Part shown: positions 1 to 12,519 of the stretch, in pieces
How the letters are laid out: the number at the start of each line of letters is the position of its first letter
Position numbering within the stretch: position 1 is the first letter of the stretch
Origin: Hyperoodon ampullatus
Lineage: Eukaryota; Chordata; Mammalia; Artiodactyla; Ziphiidae
Direction: 5' to 3'
Assembly (NCBI GenBank): GCA_949752795.1
Contig: OX457061.1
Location: 43,432,338 to 43,496,337 of the forward strand
DNA: 64,000 nucleotides
Position numbers and translations under genes: made by a program
Notes under the pieces: generated by a model
Told to the model about the DNA's origin: nothing
Databases searched by the model: none
The model's input: only the letters and a program-made list of their open reading frames with translations

Positions 1-57
1 ATGTTTTTTGCATTTTTATGTTTTTTGCTGGTGAATTCACTGTTTAAAATGGTCTGT

Positions 58-268
58 GGGCTTCCCTAGGGGAGCAGTGGTTGAGAGTCCGCCTGCCGAT
101 GCAGGGGACATGGGTTCGTGCCCCGATCTGGGAAGATCCCACATGCCACGGAGCGGCTGGACCCGTGAGCCATGGCCGCTGAGCCTGTGCGTCCGGAGCC
201 TGTGCTCCGCAACGGGAGAGGCCACAATAGTGAGAGGCCTGTGTACCGCAAAAAAAAAAAAAAAAAAA
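58..268 (+). mobile_element. CHR-type cetacean SINE (short form, ~200 bp)
   Basis: Starts gggcttccc and ends gtaccgc followed by a 19-base A-run at 250-268. The body matches copies at 33930 and 39453. The A-box region is damaged (taggggagcagtgg instead of tggtggcgcagtgg). A probable target-site duplication around ggtctg lies at both ends. It is tRNA-derived, transcribed by polymerase III in its active state and moved by L1. Confidence 0.93.
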
Positions 269-1128
269 GGTCTGCAAGGGTAATGCTGAAGGGCTGTCTA
301 GTATTCCTAAGGGCAAGAAGGACGTGATGTACCTTACAGAAAAAAGTATGTGTGCAGGATAAGCTGCGTTCAAGCATGAGTTATACAGTTGGCCGTGAGT
401 TCAGTGTTAATGGATCAAAAATATATATTAAAGAAAGTGTCTTAAAACAGAAACACACATAAAAGAAGGTTATGTATTAATCAGTTGACAAAAATATCAC
501 GACCAGAGGCTCACAAGAAACTAACCATGTATTTCCGCTAGGAGCAATGGTTCAGTATTTACTAACTCAGTGTTTGCAGAACACAACTACCACTATTAAG
601 AAGAACTGACTGTATATACGTACCTAGACATATATACATATATACCTAGATGTAGATACATATATACACACACATATACACACACAATATGAGATTAGTG
701 TGTACAAATACACATATATGTAATTATGTGAGTTTAGGAATGGTTTAGCTTTTCTCTTAAAATTTAAAAAATGTTTTTATAACATGGCTTTTACCATGAA
801 AACATTTAAAATGGACAAAAGCCAAAGAACCCCTGCTGACTAATAACAGAGCTCTCTAGTCATATGTATAGGTCTCTTAGAATCAGTGCCTTACAACCTC
901 CATCAAACAAAGCAGGTTGGCCAGCATGTGTCTTCATGCTGGTTTCCTGGACACGTCACCTGATCTTGCAATGTTTAAGTTGGCTCTACTAAGAGGTAAG
1001 AATAATATCGGGCCTTGTATGAATGTATACATTAAAATCTTGCAGTAAGTTTCCCAGGGAGATATTCTAATTATCTTAGGCCTCTATCATTGTGGTCTTC
1101 AGAGTATCTATTCTAAATTGTTCCTTGG

Positions 1129-1502
1129 TAACAGTTGACTGAGTTTTCTCCTCCAAAATTCATAAGTTGAAACCCTAACCCCAAATGAGATGGTATTAAG
1201 AGGTGGGACCTTTGGGAGGTAGTTAGAATTAGATGCAGCCATTAGGCCCTCATGATGGGATCAATGCTCTTATAATAAGAGGAGGCAACAAGGAACCTCT
1301 CTTTCTCTCTCTTTTTCTTTTGCTTCCTCTCTGTGTTCACATGCCAAGGAAGGCCATGTGAGGACATAACCAGGAAGAAGGCCCACACCAACAAGCTGAC
1401 CATGCTGGCACCCTGACCTTCAGACTGTGAGAAATAAATTTCTGTTTTTTAAGCCATCTGGTCTATGGCATTTTGTTATGGCATCCCTAGCTGACTCATG
1501 CA
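1129..1502 (+). mobile_element. MLT1-type solo LTR (ERVL-MaLR)
   Basis: 374-bp LTR with the characteristic MaLR order: aaattcataagttgaaaccctaa near the 5' end, gggacctttgggaggta, cttataataagaggag, and a 3' part with ctgtgagaaataaatttctg and gtctatggcattttgttatgg. It is flanked by a perfect 5-bp duplication CTTGG at 1124-1128 and 1503-1507. The 5' TG has become TA. It is antisense to NTRK2. No internal retroviral region is attached. Confidence 0.88.
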
Positions 1503-1840
1503 CTTGGGTTCAGAGGACAGAGCGTTGGGTGTGGAATCATCACAGGCTGGCTACATCCTTCTACCAAAAGTCACAGCTCTTGTCAGATGGCCCTCTCCAG
1601 GTGCTACCCTTCTTGGATTCACTCCTTCCCCTGTCACTTCAGACCAACAGGTGATGGGGTCCAACACTATCCCTGTGGTTTCCCTAAAACCTACCTACAT
1701 TTTTGTAAATAGTCCTTTAATTCAAATATGCTTCTATTACTCAGTTTCAGTGTGTCACTTATTTCCTACCAAAACTCCGACAGGATCTAACAAAACATGG
1801 GAATTGCTAAAAAGACTGTTTTTATAAAAATATAATTCCA

Positions 1841-2157
1841 GGGCTTCCCTGGTGGCGCAGTGGTTGAGAATCTGCCTGCTAATGCAGGGGACACGGTTTT
1901 GAGCCCCGGTCCGGGAAGATCCCATGTGCCGCGGAGCAACTAGGCCCGTGAGCCACAACTACTGAGCCTGTGCGTCTGGAGCTTGTGCTCAGCAACAAGA
2001 GAGGCCATGACAGTGAGAGGCCTGCGCGCCACGATGAAAAGTGGCCCCCGTTTGCCACAACTAGAGAAAGGCCTCGCACAGAAACGAAGACCCAACACAG
2101 CAAAAATAAATAAATTAATTAATAAACTCCTACCCCCAACATCTTCTTTAAAAAAAA

Positions 2158-2183
<26 letters not shown>
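1841..2183 (+). mobile_element. CHR-type SINE (long form) with tail expanded to (TA)n
   Basis: Starts gggcttccctggtggcgcag. The body runs to about 2100 and is followed by an A/T-rich tail that has become a (TA)n microsatellite at 2158-2183. An 11-bp target-site duplication ATATAATTCCA occurs at 1830-1840 and 2184-2194, so the microsatellite belongs to the insertion. The A box (ggcgcagtgg) is intact; the B-box region reads ggttttgagcc, so it is damaged. Confidence 0.9.
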
Positions 2184-2188
<5 letters not shown>

Positions 2189-5100
2189 ATTCCAAACATT
2201 ATCCCTCTGATAAAGAGACTGAGACCCAAGAACTCCTAATTAACTGGTAACAATGTCGCATCCTCAAATGGGGTCACCATGGGACAGTGACTGTTGCATG
2301 GCCTATACCGCTTGGCTTGTGATGACAATGCCAATGTGATGGTAAGAAACGAAACCTTCTCTGAGCAAAACTTATTCATATTACATTTTTCTTCCCATAG
2401 TCTATGAGCCAGACTGTCCATAATCTCTGGTTCCATTTTTATTTTTGCCATGTCTTTTCCCCCATCTTGGTTCCATTCACTGAAAAGTCTCCATTGTTCT
2501 AGGGGTCAGGAAACACAGGCAGGGTGGGTGCTTGTTGTGAACTGATTGCCTAGCAACCCATCTTTCTTATTCCAAGGACAGAGGCTATTTGCATTTTGGG
2601 AAAGAAGGAAAAATGCTCCCCTTCTCATGAGTCCCGGGGTAAGAATGTCTTGCTGACCACTCCTCACAGGAACCTTCCTTCCTCTGAGAACTCCCCCTGG
2701 GTGGCCTGTCTCTGCCTGCTGCCACTGTGTGCACTCCCCGGGGGTGGGTGCCGCCTTCCAAGGTGCACCCAGGGCTGCCGAGGGCAACAAGTGCCTTCTG
2801 GCAGTGCTAAGCTGCAGCCCCAGGCAGGCAGCACCAGGACAGGGCTCAGAACATCCTGATCTCATTCAAGTGGACATCGCTTTCCCACACTACTCTTTCC
2901 TTTTGTAGCTTTCTTTCCTGGAAACCTGCCACACCAAGGGGATGTCTAGGCCTGCTGCTCTTAACCTCCAAACTGCCGGTGAGTTCCTTGAACTTGCTTA
3001 GGGAAAGCTGAAGCCAACAGGGAAAGGGAAAGAGGAGGAGCTATAACCCTCACTCGGAAGCACTTAGCTGACCTACAGGAGGTGGGAACCAAGAGAAGAA
3101 AAAAGACTGTTCTTCCCATCATTTGAGAAACTGAACTGGGTTTATACATGGAAAAATCACTATTCCAAACCAGAGACCTCCTGACAAAAACATCTCATTC
3201 TCTGTCCTGCTCAGTCTCCATGCTGAAGGAATAAAGGATGGTCCTCTTATAAGTGATGTGTGAAGAGTGATGAGATTGGAGCCCTCCTTCTTTTATGCTT
3301 TAAAGAGGTAAAGAAAACTCTTGGGCTATGTGGCGTCAAGTTGGGCAAGACCTTTAATCTTCTGAAGCTCTGAATTGCCATCTATAAAACTGAGATCTTT
3401 AAGAATTACACTGACAACTGTTGACAATGTTTAATTTATTTGAACAGAGCCAAGTAGCACAAGGCATGTACCCTGGGGTGTACTATTTAATGAAACCATC
3501 TCATGACTGTGTTTACCTTGGTTCCTCTGCCTCTCTAAGATATTTGTCTTGAGGAGAGGCCCTGGTTTTCCACATATAATGTTGATCTACAACATGATAG
3601 CAGATACAGCTGTTGTTAAGATGTTATCAGGTTTTATAGAACTTTGCATTCCTCTGCCATTTTATGTATTTCCTTGTATATATACAATCCAAGACAAAGA
3701 AACCTGCATAAAGCTAATAAATAAACAAACTTCTTTAACTACTATAGGGATACTCCTCCAAGGGAGAAAAAAATGTAGAAGAAGATAATACCACCTAATC
3801 CGCTTATCTGTTAGGCCAGGAGATAAATGCATCCCCAAGAAAATTCTAAAAGATTCATGGAAGTTGGGATATGAGAAGAGAACAAAGAAACACATTTAAA
3901 AAAATATCACTAACCAAAATTTTACCTCCTGTGGAAGGACATAAGTGTGGCTTTGTTTTTGTTATTTTTGCCAGATTTGTAAATTCTCTAAAAATTGATC
4001 TTAAATCTTCTCTGTGCAGAAAATATTTAATTCAGTGGAATTGGGAATTGAGCTTAGAATTTTAAGGCTAGAAGGACTATAGATGTCATCTGACCCGAGC
4101 ACTGCCCTCATTTCACAATTGAGGCCCATACACTGAAGCCCAAGGAGGTTTGGGTTTGCCCGGATGACAGGCAAATCATATGGGTGGTACTTAATGCACA
4201 GAAATCATTACTTATGACACTTTGGGTTCATGTAACCACAGGCAGCTGACTTTATTAATAATGGGAGTACTATGCTTGTTAGCAGGTCAACTTTGTTTCT
4301 CACTTGAAAGGGTTTTGAGGTACACGCGTTTGGAAATGAGGAACCTAGAATGTTATGCAAGGGGCTGAAATAGGCTGCCATATTTCTATTCATTTCTCAT
4401 TCATTTCAGTGGGAATATTTAAGGACACACTGGGTGTTCTACCACTGAATGGGCAAGTAGAGAATATGGTTATAGCCAAGTGTGTCCTTGGGTGAATGTT
4501 CTCTCTACTGCAAAGTTGGTGAGTTTTGCTGAGAGTCTAGAGAATAGTGAAGCAGTCATCTGGTAAAAAGTTTAATCAAACATTCTCTGGGTTTCTCTGT
4601 TCTGCTTGCTATTTTCTCTCTTTTCTCTTTAACTACTGCCACTTCATTATTCACAGCTTCAAAGCTGTGAACATTCTCTTCTCTGTGACATGGAGAAATT
4701 GTTGGGCATGGTCCCTAAACCATTTAAATAATTATGTCATAAGTATAATGAGATACTAAGCCTCAGACTTTTTAGAATAGTCCATGCACATATAATCAAT
4801 GCCTTGAAAGCTCAGATGAAGTTTGGCAAGTTTGAAAGAAGTAAGGAGAGGGCTTACTGGAGAGTGTTGGGTGAATTGGAACCACAGTTGTTTCTGGAAG
4901 CAGATTGTTTCATGAATTTCTCCCTGTACATACAAGACCTATATCTGGTCATATCCTTGTTGTTTGGGCTAAAATAATTTATGTATATGAGAATATGGTA
5001 GCTGATTTTGATTGTCAGGATGAAAACCTTGAAATCTTTGAGTGATAAACGGCTTTAGAAGTTATCTACCTCACATACAATCTTAAAACAGAATCCACCA

Positions 5101-5539
5101 AACTAAGTCAAATAAAAATGCATCATACCAGTCTGAATTTATTTTTAAAATTTCACCTTGGTAATATTTATGTACTATAAATCAACACAAAAACACATTA
5201 AAGGTTTGCTGTTGCCCAGTGTACTAAAACTGTATATGCAACCCACCTGAGCATGTTGGTTTCCATTAGTTTTTATTAGTGGTTATAATGCACTTAGTAA
5301 TAATAGTTATATTGATGGTTATAGTACACATAAACAGATGACATTTAAATAAACTGTTTATAGAACTAATCACTGAACCCCTCCACAAAAATCCCTGTGT
5401 TCCACAGAACACAATTTACAAAACACTGAGCCCTTTCTACAGCATCATGGAAGATGGAAAGCCTATGCTTGGACACTTCCCTCCAGTGACAAGAAACTCA
5501 TCTCTTGTCAAGGCAACCCCTGTCACAGTTCTCACTCAC

Positions 5540-6660
5540 AGCCTCTTTACATAGTGCCAAATCTTCTTCCTGAAACTTTTACCCGGCAGTCCAAGTTCTG
5601 GCCTCTAGAACTACTGTCCTCATCTGCGGGGCAGAAGACAGCTACTGCGTCTACATCTAGGTCTTCCTTTCTCTCGTCCCAACGTTCCCCATTCCCTCAA
5701 CTATCCCTCCTATGGCATGGTCCTAGACTTCTTGACCACCCTCCTCTGAGTGTCCTCTTGCTTGTTAAAGCAAGAAATATACACCCTAGAAATATAGATG
5801 GCTTAAAATTACATCAAACTCAACATGTACCAACTGAGTCCTTGTTGTCTGCCAGCCCATTCCAAAACCAGGACAGGGAATAGCACCACTGTCTGTCCAG
5901 CTATGCAGGTCAGAAATCCATTTCACATCCTTGACTTCCTGTGCTTTGTACTTTGCACACCCAATCCACCACTAAGTCCTGCAATTTTGCCTTCTAAATA
6001 GCTTATAAGCCTCTTCACTTGGCTTTGCCTCCACTGTCATCACCTGTGACCGCCATACCATCGTGTCTTTCCTGAACTTCTGTAAGAACCCCTTAGCCCA
6101 TTTGCCTACAGCTGCTCTGGCTCTCCAGAGTTGCACCATCCCAAATCTTACTTAAAATTCTTAGCAGCATCTCACTGTTTGATGATAATGAAAAATCCTT
6201 AGCATGGCTGACAACGTCCTATGTGATGTAATTCCTTTCTGCTTCTCCATCTGAATTTTGCATCTCATGCTCTGTGCTTAGCACACTGGCCATCTTTTGC
6301 TTCCTTCACTCTGCTCTGCTACTTCTGCCACACGGGCTTTCTACCTGTTGTTTTCTCTGCTTGGAGGGTACTTTTCTCCTCTTTCAGCCTAGTTAACCCA
6401 ACCTGCAGGATGCAGCTCAAAGATTCCTACCTCAGTCTTCCCAAAGTTCCTATACCAGGTCAGATCCCTTGTTACAGATTCTTACAGCCCTCAGGACATC
6501 TGCTTCATGACACTTATCACAGCTCTTATTTACATATGTGTATCTGACTAATGCCTGGCTCCCCAGCTGGATCATTAGCTCCACTAGGCTGAGATGTGTC
6601 GATTTTTGCTCACTTTTTTCCTCTTAGTGCACATAAGGTGCTCCAAAGTATTTGTTGAGT
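5540..6660 (+). mobile_element. Ancient L2 LINE 3' fragment
   Basis: The order of short cores matches the non-coding-looking 3' half of L2: ctccactgtcatcacc, cctacaaggcc-like tgacaacgtcctatgtgatg, cactggccatctttt, ctgcttggagggtac, cagctcaaagattcctacctc, cacttatcacagctc, and finally a ctggatcattagctccactagg segment with tatttgttgagtgag. It is heavily diverged. The 5' boundary is uncertain: the part before about 5930 is only weakly L2-like. Confidence 0.7.
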
Positions 6661-6800
6661 GAGTTAACTGTGCAACTCCTATTTTGATATTCTTTGGTTC
6701 CATCAAGGAAATTGACCTTAAATCTAGAAAAAATGGCACAAATATTATCAAGAGCAATTTGAAACCCTAAGGAGATGAATAAATGGAGAGCTCAAAGTTT

Positions 6801-7106
6801 GTTTGTCTGTTTTTATAAAAATTTGTTTATTCTTTTTTTTTTTTTTGGCTGTGTTGGGTCTTCATTGCTGTGCATGGGCTTTCTCTAGTTGAGGCAAGCG
6901 GTGGCTACTCTTCATGTGGTGCACGGGTTTCTCATTGTCGTGGCTTCTCTTGTTTCAGAGCATGGGCTCTAGAGTGCAGGCTCAGTGGTTGTGGCACACG
7001 GGCTTAGTTGCTCTGCGGCATGTGGGATCTTCCCGGACCAGGGATTGAACCCATGTCCCCCACATTGGCAGGCGGATTCTTAACCACTGTGCCACCAGGG
7101 AAGCCC
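6801..7106 (-). mobile_element. CHR-type SINE (long form)
   Basis: Inverted copy: A-tail seen as poly-T at 6832-6846, 5' end at gccaccagggaagccc (7091-7106). Flanked by a target duplication CTCAAAGTT at 6791-6799 and 7107-7115. It is inserted in the same transcriptional sense as NTRK2. A diverged copy with several CpG decays. Confidence 0.92.
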
Positions 7107-7140
7107 CTCAAAGTTGTTTTTAAAAGAATGTGTGGATTCT

Positions 7141-7172
7141 TTGGATTGGATTGGATTGGATTGGATTGGATT
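7141..7172 (+). repeat. (TTGGA)n pentanucleotide microsatellite
   Basis: About six perfect TTGGA units, lying 35 bp beyond the 5' end of the SINE at 6801-7106. Confidence 0.95.
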
Positions 7173-8224
7173 CCATCTAATTTTCACTAATCTGTCAAAA
7201 AGTTAGCATTTCCGATTCTTAACGTCGGCCACAAACCACAGTAGTATCAGGAGCATGTGTGAAGTTGTCACACATAGATCAGATATTTTCATATTACATT
7301 ATTGTTGTTGCAGGTATCTCAAAACATCATTTATGCTCATCACTTTGAAATTACAGTGGTTATTAGACCTTCCACCAGATCTCATTATTGAATGTTCTAA
7401 CAAAAACACTTGCATTATTATATCATATTTTAAACACATAAATGTACTGCAATGTAACTGTGTCCCTTTTTAGCCCCGTGTACTTTATTTTATGCATTTA
7501 AAGCTTTATTTGGGGAAGGAGTCCCTAGGCTTCATCAGATTGCTGAAGGGCAGAGGCCATCCTACGTTGTCTAAGTCAAATTTGCGCTGTAGTGTGTGTA
7601 GTTTAGGCCATGATGATTTCCCTTTTAAGACATGTGTTTCATGCTCAAGCAAATAGTTATGACTCATCATGGCTGCCAAAGGTAAGCAAGTGATAGTTCT
7701 GGACCAACCACAAAGAGACAAAGGAAGCATATCACACAGAATATTAAAACGTGCTTCCTGTGGTAGCAGCTAGAGTCGTATTTAAGGATATAGTAGAAGA
7801 AATACACAGTAAAAATCAACAAGCAGAAAGGATCAGGGAAGTCCTTTGACATTCTCAAAGACCTCATACACATCACTCTAGCCTGGGGGGGTTGCCCAAC
7901 AGTGTATAAAGAGTGGCTGTAAAACACTTGTGGGATGTATGTCATAAATCCAGGAGGCAAGAATTGAAGGAAAGCGTGATGGTCAGTGTATGTGCCCCAA
8001 AGGCAACACCCTGAGACTATTCCATAAAGATGTGAGACTAGGCCCACATTCTTAGAAACCCATCCCAGTTTCAGGGATGTTTATCTAAGAGAGCACTCCT
8101 CCAAACAAGGGAGGCGGAGCCCAACATATACCACAGGATTCCACGTTGTCCCTGTTCACTGATAACAACAAGAAGAATAACTTACATACATATTCTCTAC
8201 ACCTTCTATGGTGGCTTCATGACA

Positions 8225-8385
8225 GCGCTAAGTAGCAGGCAGAACAGACTTCTTCACCATTTCACTAAGATGGAAAGTAAGGTCAGAGAGGTGAAGTGAG
8301 TTGCTCAAAGCTGCATGCTGCATACATACTGCAGGTGAGAATGGAGCCAGGTCTGCTGGTTCCATGTTCCTTGGCGTAGTAACCA
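8225..8385 (-). mobile_element. MIR SINE fragment
   Basis: Contains the MIR core in reverse: agagaggtgaagtgagttgc followed by tggagccaggtctgctggttcc. Old and diverged; edges approximate. Confidence 0.65.
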
Positions 8386-8463
8386 GATTTGGCATGTGGA
8401 AAGAATCCAGATTCCCTCCTTAAGAAGTCAGACTGGCTATATCTGAAGTCCTTTAAGGTTGTG

Positions 8464-8852
8464 TGTGTGGAGCCCTCCGTCAAGGACACAGGACAAAAAC
8501 TCCGGAATTAACTGAGCCCCCATAGCAACTGTTGTTAGGGGCTCTCCTAATCTAAACCGGACAGCCCCCTGACTCCATATTAGGTAAAATAATCATCATG
8601 TAGTAACCTTGTAGCATCCTGACCAATCACCTAATGCCATCCTGCCAGCAGGAATTTTCTTTGTCTTGAGGCTATAAAAGTTGGCTACTAGCCCACAAAG
8701 CTGGTCGGCTCTCCCTGGTCTATCAGGAAGTTGGCCCACTGTATTTGCAGCGCCCCTCACTAACTCTTCTCTTAGTTCTCAATAAGCTCACTCTTTTCTA
8801 AAATACTTTGTGTTTGGAACTTCTTCTTCCAAACCGCGCTTGGACCACGACA
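8464..8852 (+). mobile_element. Endogenous retroviral solo LTR, 389 bp
   Basis: Begins TG (TGTGTGGAG) and ends CA (CCACGACA), with a 5-bp direct repeat TTGTG on each side (8459-8463, 8853-8857). Inside is a TATA box TATAAAA at 8673-8679, about 110 bp upstream of an AATAAG poly(A)-like signal near 8781. The layout is that of a U3-R-U5 LTR. No gag, pol or env remains, so the provirus was lost by LTR recombination. The family is not identified; it looks like a class I type. It is antisense to NTRK2. Confidence 0.75.
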
Positions 8853-9069
8853 TTGTGGTTCTGAAATTTAAAGTATCCCTTTTTCTCCTGCAGCCAACAA
8901 AGCTTTAAGACACAGTCCTATACAGTGAGCCAGTGTCCTAGATGGACCTATTATGACCACTAAGGGCAGAACTCTGACAATTCACCAGGCAACCTGTCCC
9001 TACCTCCCAGAGAGAAGACTGGGGAAGCTGTGGTTGTGCTGAAGGCACCAGGGAGGTTCAGAGTGGGAA

Positions 9070-9250
9070 GAACACGTTTTTTTCCTTCCAGAACAGGGGT
9101 TCAAATGTCAGCTCTGCCCCCTGGATGAGCTATGGCATCTCAGGAAACTGACTTCACCTCTCTGAATATTACTCTCTTCATCTGTATGCTAAAGATGGTT
9201 GAGAAGGTTACATGTCAAGCTGAGATATTAAAGAAGGCCAGTAAATGTTA
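9070..9250 (+). mobile_element. MIR SINE fragment
   Basis: Sense-oriented MIR: gggttcaaatgtcagctctg, then gagctatggcatctcaggaaactgacttcacctctctg split by old mutations, and ataaatgtta-like end (agtaaatgtta). Confidence 0.75.
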
Positions 9251-9405
9251 GTCTTCCTTACAAGACCCAACATCAACCCTCTAACACATTAACAGGAGTC
9301 TTTTAAGGTCACAATTGTTTCCTACAATGAAGCCTAATGAGTTTTCCAGAAGAAATTCACTACTTGCCTTAAAAGAGCTGGGAAGCATGCAAACACCTGA
9401 GGTAG

Positions 9406-9408
<3 letters not shown>

Positions 9409-9436
<28 letters not shown>
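9409..9436 (+). repeat. (CA)n microsatellite
   Basis: About 14 uninterrupted CA units. Confidence 0.97.
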
Positions 9437-9437
<1 letters not shown>

Positions 9438-10537
9438 GCTGATATTGGATTTAACTCCCTGTGCAGCTTCACCTTGGAGTAAATTTTCCCTCTGTGCCCT
9501 GAAAATTGGGGCATCAATCCCTCTATACCCTCGCAAAAGGTTTCTGTGTTCAAACGAATTCTGAGGCATGAGCCTCAAATCCTCCTCACCCTCCACGGCC
9601 ATATCCCCGTCATCAGCAACATGTGAATGAACCAAATTATCTCCAGGGCTGAGGGCGTGGGCCACATTGCCAGGCTCTGCCGTCAAAGGAGCCCAGCGTC
9701 ATGTTCCACCCCCCTTAGGAGATGGCTGATGCTGTCATAGGGCTGTGAGGGAGGAAGCCAGCCTGGAAATGCCATGTAGGGAAGAAACTGTTCCATTTCA
9801 GTGTGAGAATTCTAAAATAGCTGCTAATAAAAAGCCTTCATACTGTGACACTTCAATACAGACACCCACAAGGATACTTTGACAAGCTGTTTGACTCCTC
9901 ACAAGTCTTTTCTTGCTTTTCCTGCACAGGGCCCGAACCATCGCCCACACGGCTATACAACCATGCAGTGACGGAGAAGGCCAGCAGGGGTCTGCCTAGT
10001 CTGCGGGGCCAGCCAGGGAGCCCGGGTTCCTTCCTGCAGGGAGCCGTCGCTGATCTGATGTTGGCTTGTCCAGGCACCTGTCACAGCAGTTTGAACCTGC
10101 TGCTTATTCTGTCTCTCTCTCTATCCTCCTGTTGTCTTTGACAATACTTACCCAGACAATGAGTCAAGTTTACCTCCTAGGATGAGAGGGGAGAGTATCA
10201 AATAATATTTCATTTACCAACTCAGAAATGCCATGGTTCAATGAATCTAGGCTCTGAAGATAAGGAGAGTAGGATATGACTGTATGATAGTGATTAAAAT
10301 CCAAAGAGTTTTTCCCACTGGAAGTCCTAAAAATCCATTAATTACTATAGCACTATCTCCATCAGGAAAACAATGGGTCAAGTTTGAAAGAATTTTTAAC
10401 AGCACCTATTCTATTTTTGAAGCTTGATAATTAAGATCTTTTATAAAGTTACTATATGAATCTTAGCATAGATGAGACCATGTTAGCTATTTTCTATAAA
10501 TGCTGCTGAGCAGGACCCATACGATTCTTGTACCTGG

Positions 10538-10700
10538 CTGCCCATCAGACTCACTTAAGAAGCTTGTTAAAAATATAAATCCCCAATTCTCATCTTCAGT
10601 GATGCTGGATCAGTATATCTAAGGTGAGGCCTAGTAATCAATATTTTGAAGAAAGCACTTTGAGCTATTCAGAGGTATGGTCAAGCTTGGGAGCCTATAT
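10538..10700 (+). mobile_element. MER5A-like hAT non-autonomous DNA transposon fragment
   Basis: Cores fit MER5A: cccatcagactcacttaagaa, agcttgttaaaaatataaat, gtgaggcctagtaatcaat, followed by a diverged 3' part. Terminal inverted repeats are no longer clear. Confidence 0.6.
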
Positions 10701-10965
10701 AGTGGGGAGCATGATAGTACCAGGCAAGGTAACCCTGCTATGCTTCCATTAGCATGAAGAGAATTTGAGAAGTTGTCTCACAGTTGGATATCATAAAGCA
10801 ACTTTATGTTTGAAAATTCTCTTAGGGGAGTCTAATTTGGAATTCGTTTTTATCTGGTCAGTAGAATTTTTCAGGTTTTATGCCTGTATTAAGTTCTCAT
10901 GACCACAAATGGAAAGACCACCAAGAGAAGCTGCTGCAACTCTGCAGAGGGATCAATCCTGAAGT

Positions 10966-11282
10966 TTTTTTGTTTGTTTTAAATTTTATTTATTTTTTGG
11001 CTGTATTGGGTCTTTGTTGCTGGGTGCGGGCTTTCTCTAGTTGCAGTGAGCAGGGGCTACTCTTTGTTTCAGTGTGTGGGCCTCTCATTGGGGTGGCTTC
11101 TCTTGTTGTGGAGCATGGGCTCTAGGCAGGCGGGCTTCAGTAGTTGCGGCACGTGGGCTCAGTAATTGTGGCTTGTGGGCTTAGTTGCTCCATGGCATAT
11201 GGGATCTTCCTGGGCCAGGGATCTAACCCATGTCCCCTGCATTGGCAGACAGATTCTTAACCACTGTGCCACCAGGGATGTC
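10966..11282 (-). mobile_element. CHR-type SINE (long form)
   Basis: Inverted copy with a T-rich tail at its left end and ttaaccactgtgccaccagg at its right end. The target duplication CAATCCTGAAGT is perfect over 12 bp at 10954-10965 and 11283-11294, so both ends are fixed exactly. It is in the same sense as NTRK2. Confidence 0.93.
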
Positions 11283-11739
11283 CAATCCTGAAGTGTTTAA
11301 TGTCTTTGTATGTACACAGCATTAGGTGAGGTTGTCATAACAATCTTTTGTAGTTTTATAATTTTTTTCAAATCTGGACAAATAGACCAAACAGGAATGT
11401 GAACTAACTGCTTGAGGACAGAATTCTAAGAAAGTTTTATGAAGAGTTGAGAGATGGAGTCAAATCATACTTGCACTTGGAGCTATTTCCATCCTGAAGA
11501 CCCACTATGGTGGACAACATCTTTACTTTCAAAGACTTCCAGGGGGAATGGTATATAATCTTTCTCAGACCTTCCTTTTAGGCAATTATCATTATCACTA
11601 AGAACCTAGAAATTGCTCAGCACTGTGTGAGGCATTGTGGAGGTCAAGGTTAGAAGATGCGTATTTTGCCCAAGAAGCACTTGTAATCAGGTCACCTAGT
11701 CTTGATTATAACTTCAGTCATCTGCAATAGTCTTTAAGT

Positions 11740-11990
11740 TCAATAACACCTTCATTTGCTATTCTTCCTTTAAGACCCAGGTCAAATCTTATTTCTTCCA
11801 GAGAATTTTCCAGATTTCATCCCACATGCCAATAAAAATCAATTTATCTCTACGCTTCACAACTTGTATCATATTGCCTAGCATCAGAGTGATTCACTAT
11901 GTTTCTTCTCCCCAAGAGATTTGTGGTTTTCTTTAGGGAACAGAACATGTCTCATTCAGAATCTACATATTGAAGAAGTATGGCTAAAAA
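11740..11990 (+). mobile_element. Probable L2 LINE fragment
   Basis: Weak match to the L2 3' region: ctttaagacccaggtcaaat, ttccagagaattttccagat, then a tail with ctttagggaacagaacatgt. Strongly diverged. Confidence 0.4.
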
Positions 11991-12519
11991 TTATATATGC
12001 AGTACCATCTTGGACTAATTCAGTCATTTATCCATCCAAGGTGTTCTGTCTCTGACCACAGGACAATGATTGTGGGAAAATGTAAAAAGTGTGGAGCATT
12101 ATTAATATTCTGCCCACACATCTTTTTCCAAAGCCTTCTTGAACCAGTTCACATTTTGAGCCTGGGGAATCTCTCAGAGGTAACAGGGAAGCTTAGATAA
12201 TTTCCTTTTGCTCAATACTCACTGAAGATGGAGACAATCTACTGTCTTACTAAAGTAATAATCTTGTGTAGGCAGGAAAACTTTGATTGTAGAAGAAGTA
12301 TTATGTAAATGTAAGTTATTTAATTAAAAAGAAAAAAATCCTTCACAGGAAGTAGATGTTCTAAAAATGTGGGAGAACTTGTTTTCTTTACTGCAGTTTG
12401 TAAGTGGTTCACTGATAGATTTTTTTTAATGACATATTAATCATGAGAAATGGTGACTGTCTTTTACCTTTAGGCAAGGTGGAGTAACAGGGAAAAAATA
12501 TACCTTCTTATCTGAAACA

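Noticed and set aside
7667..8047. 126-codon minus-strand frame with hydrophobic stretches
   Set aside because: No start context, splice support or recognisable family; length is within chance for this AT-rich intron.
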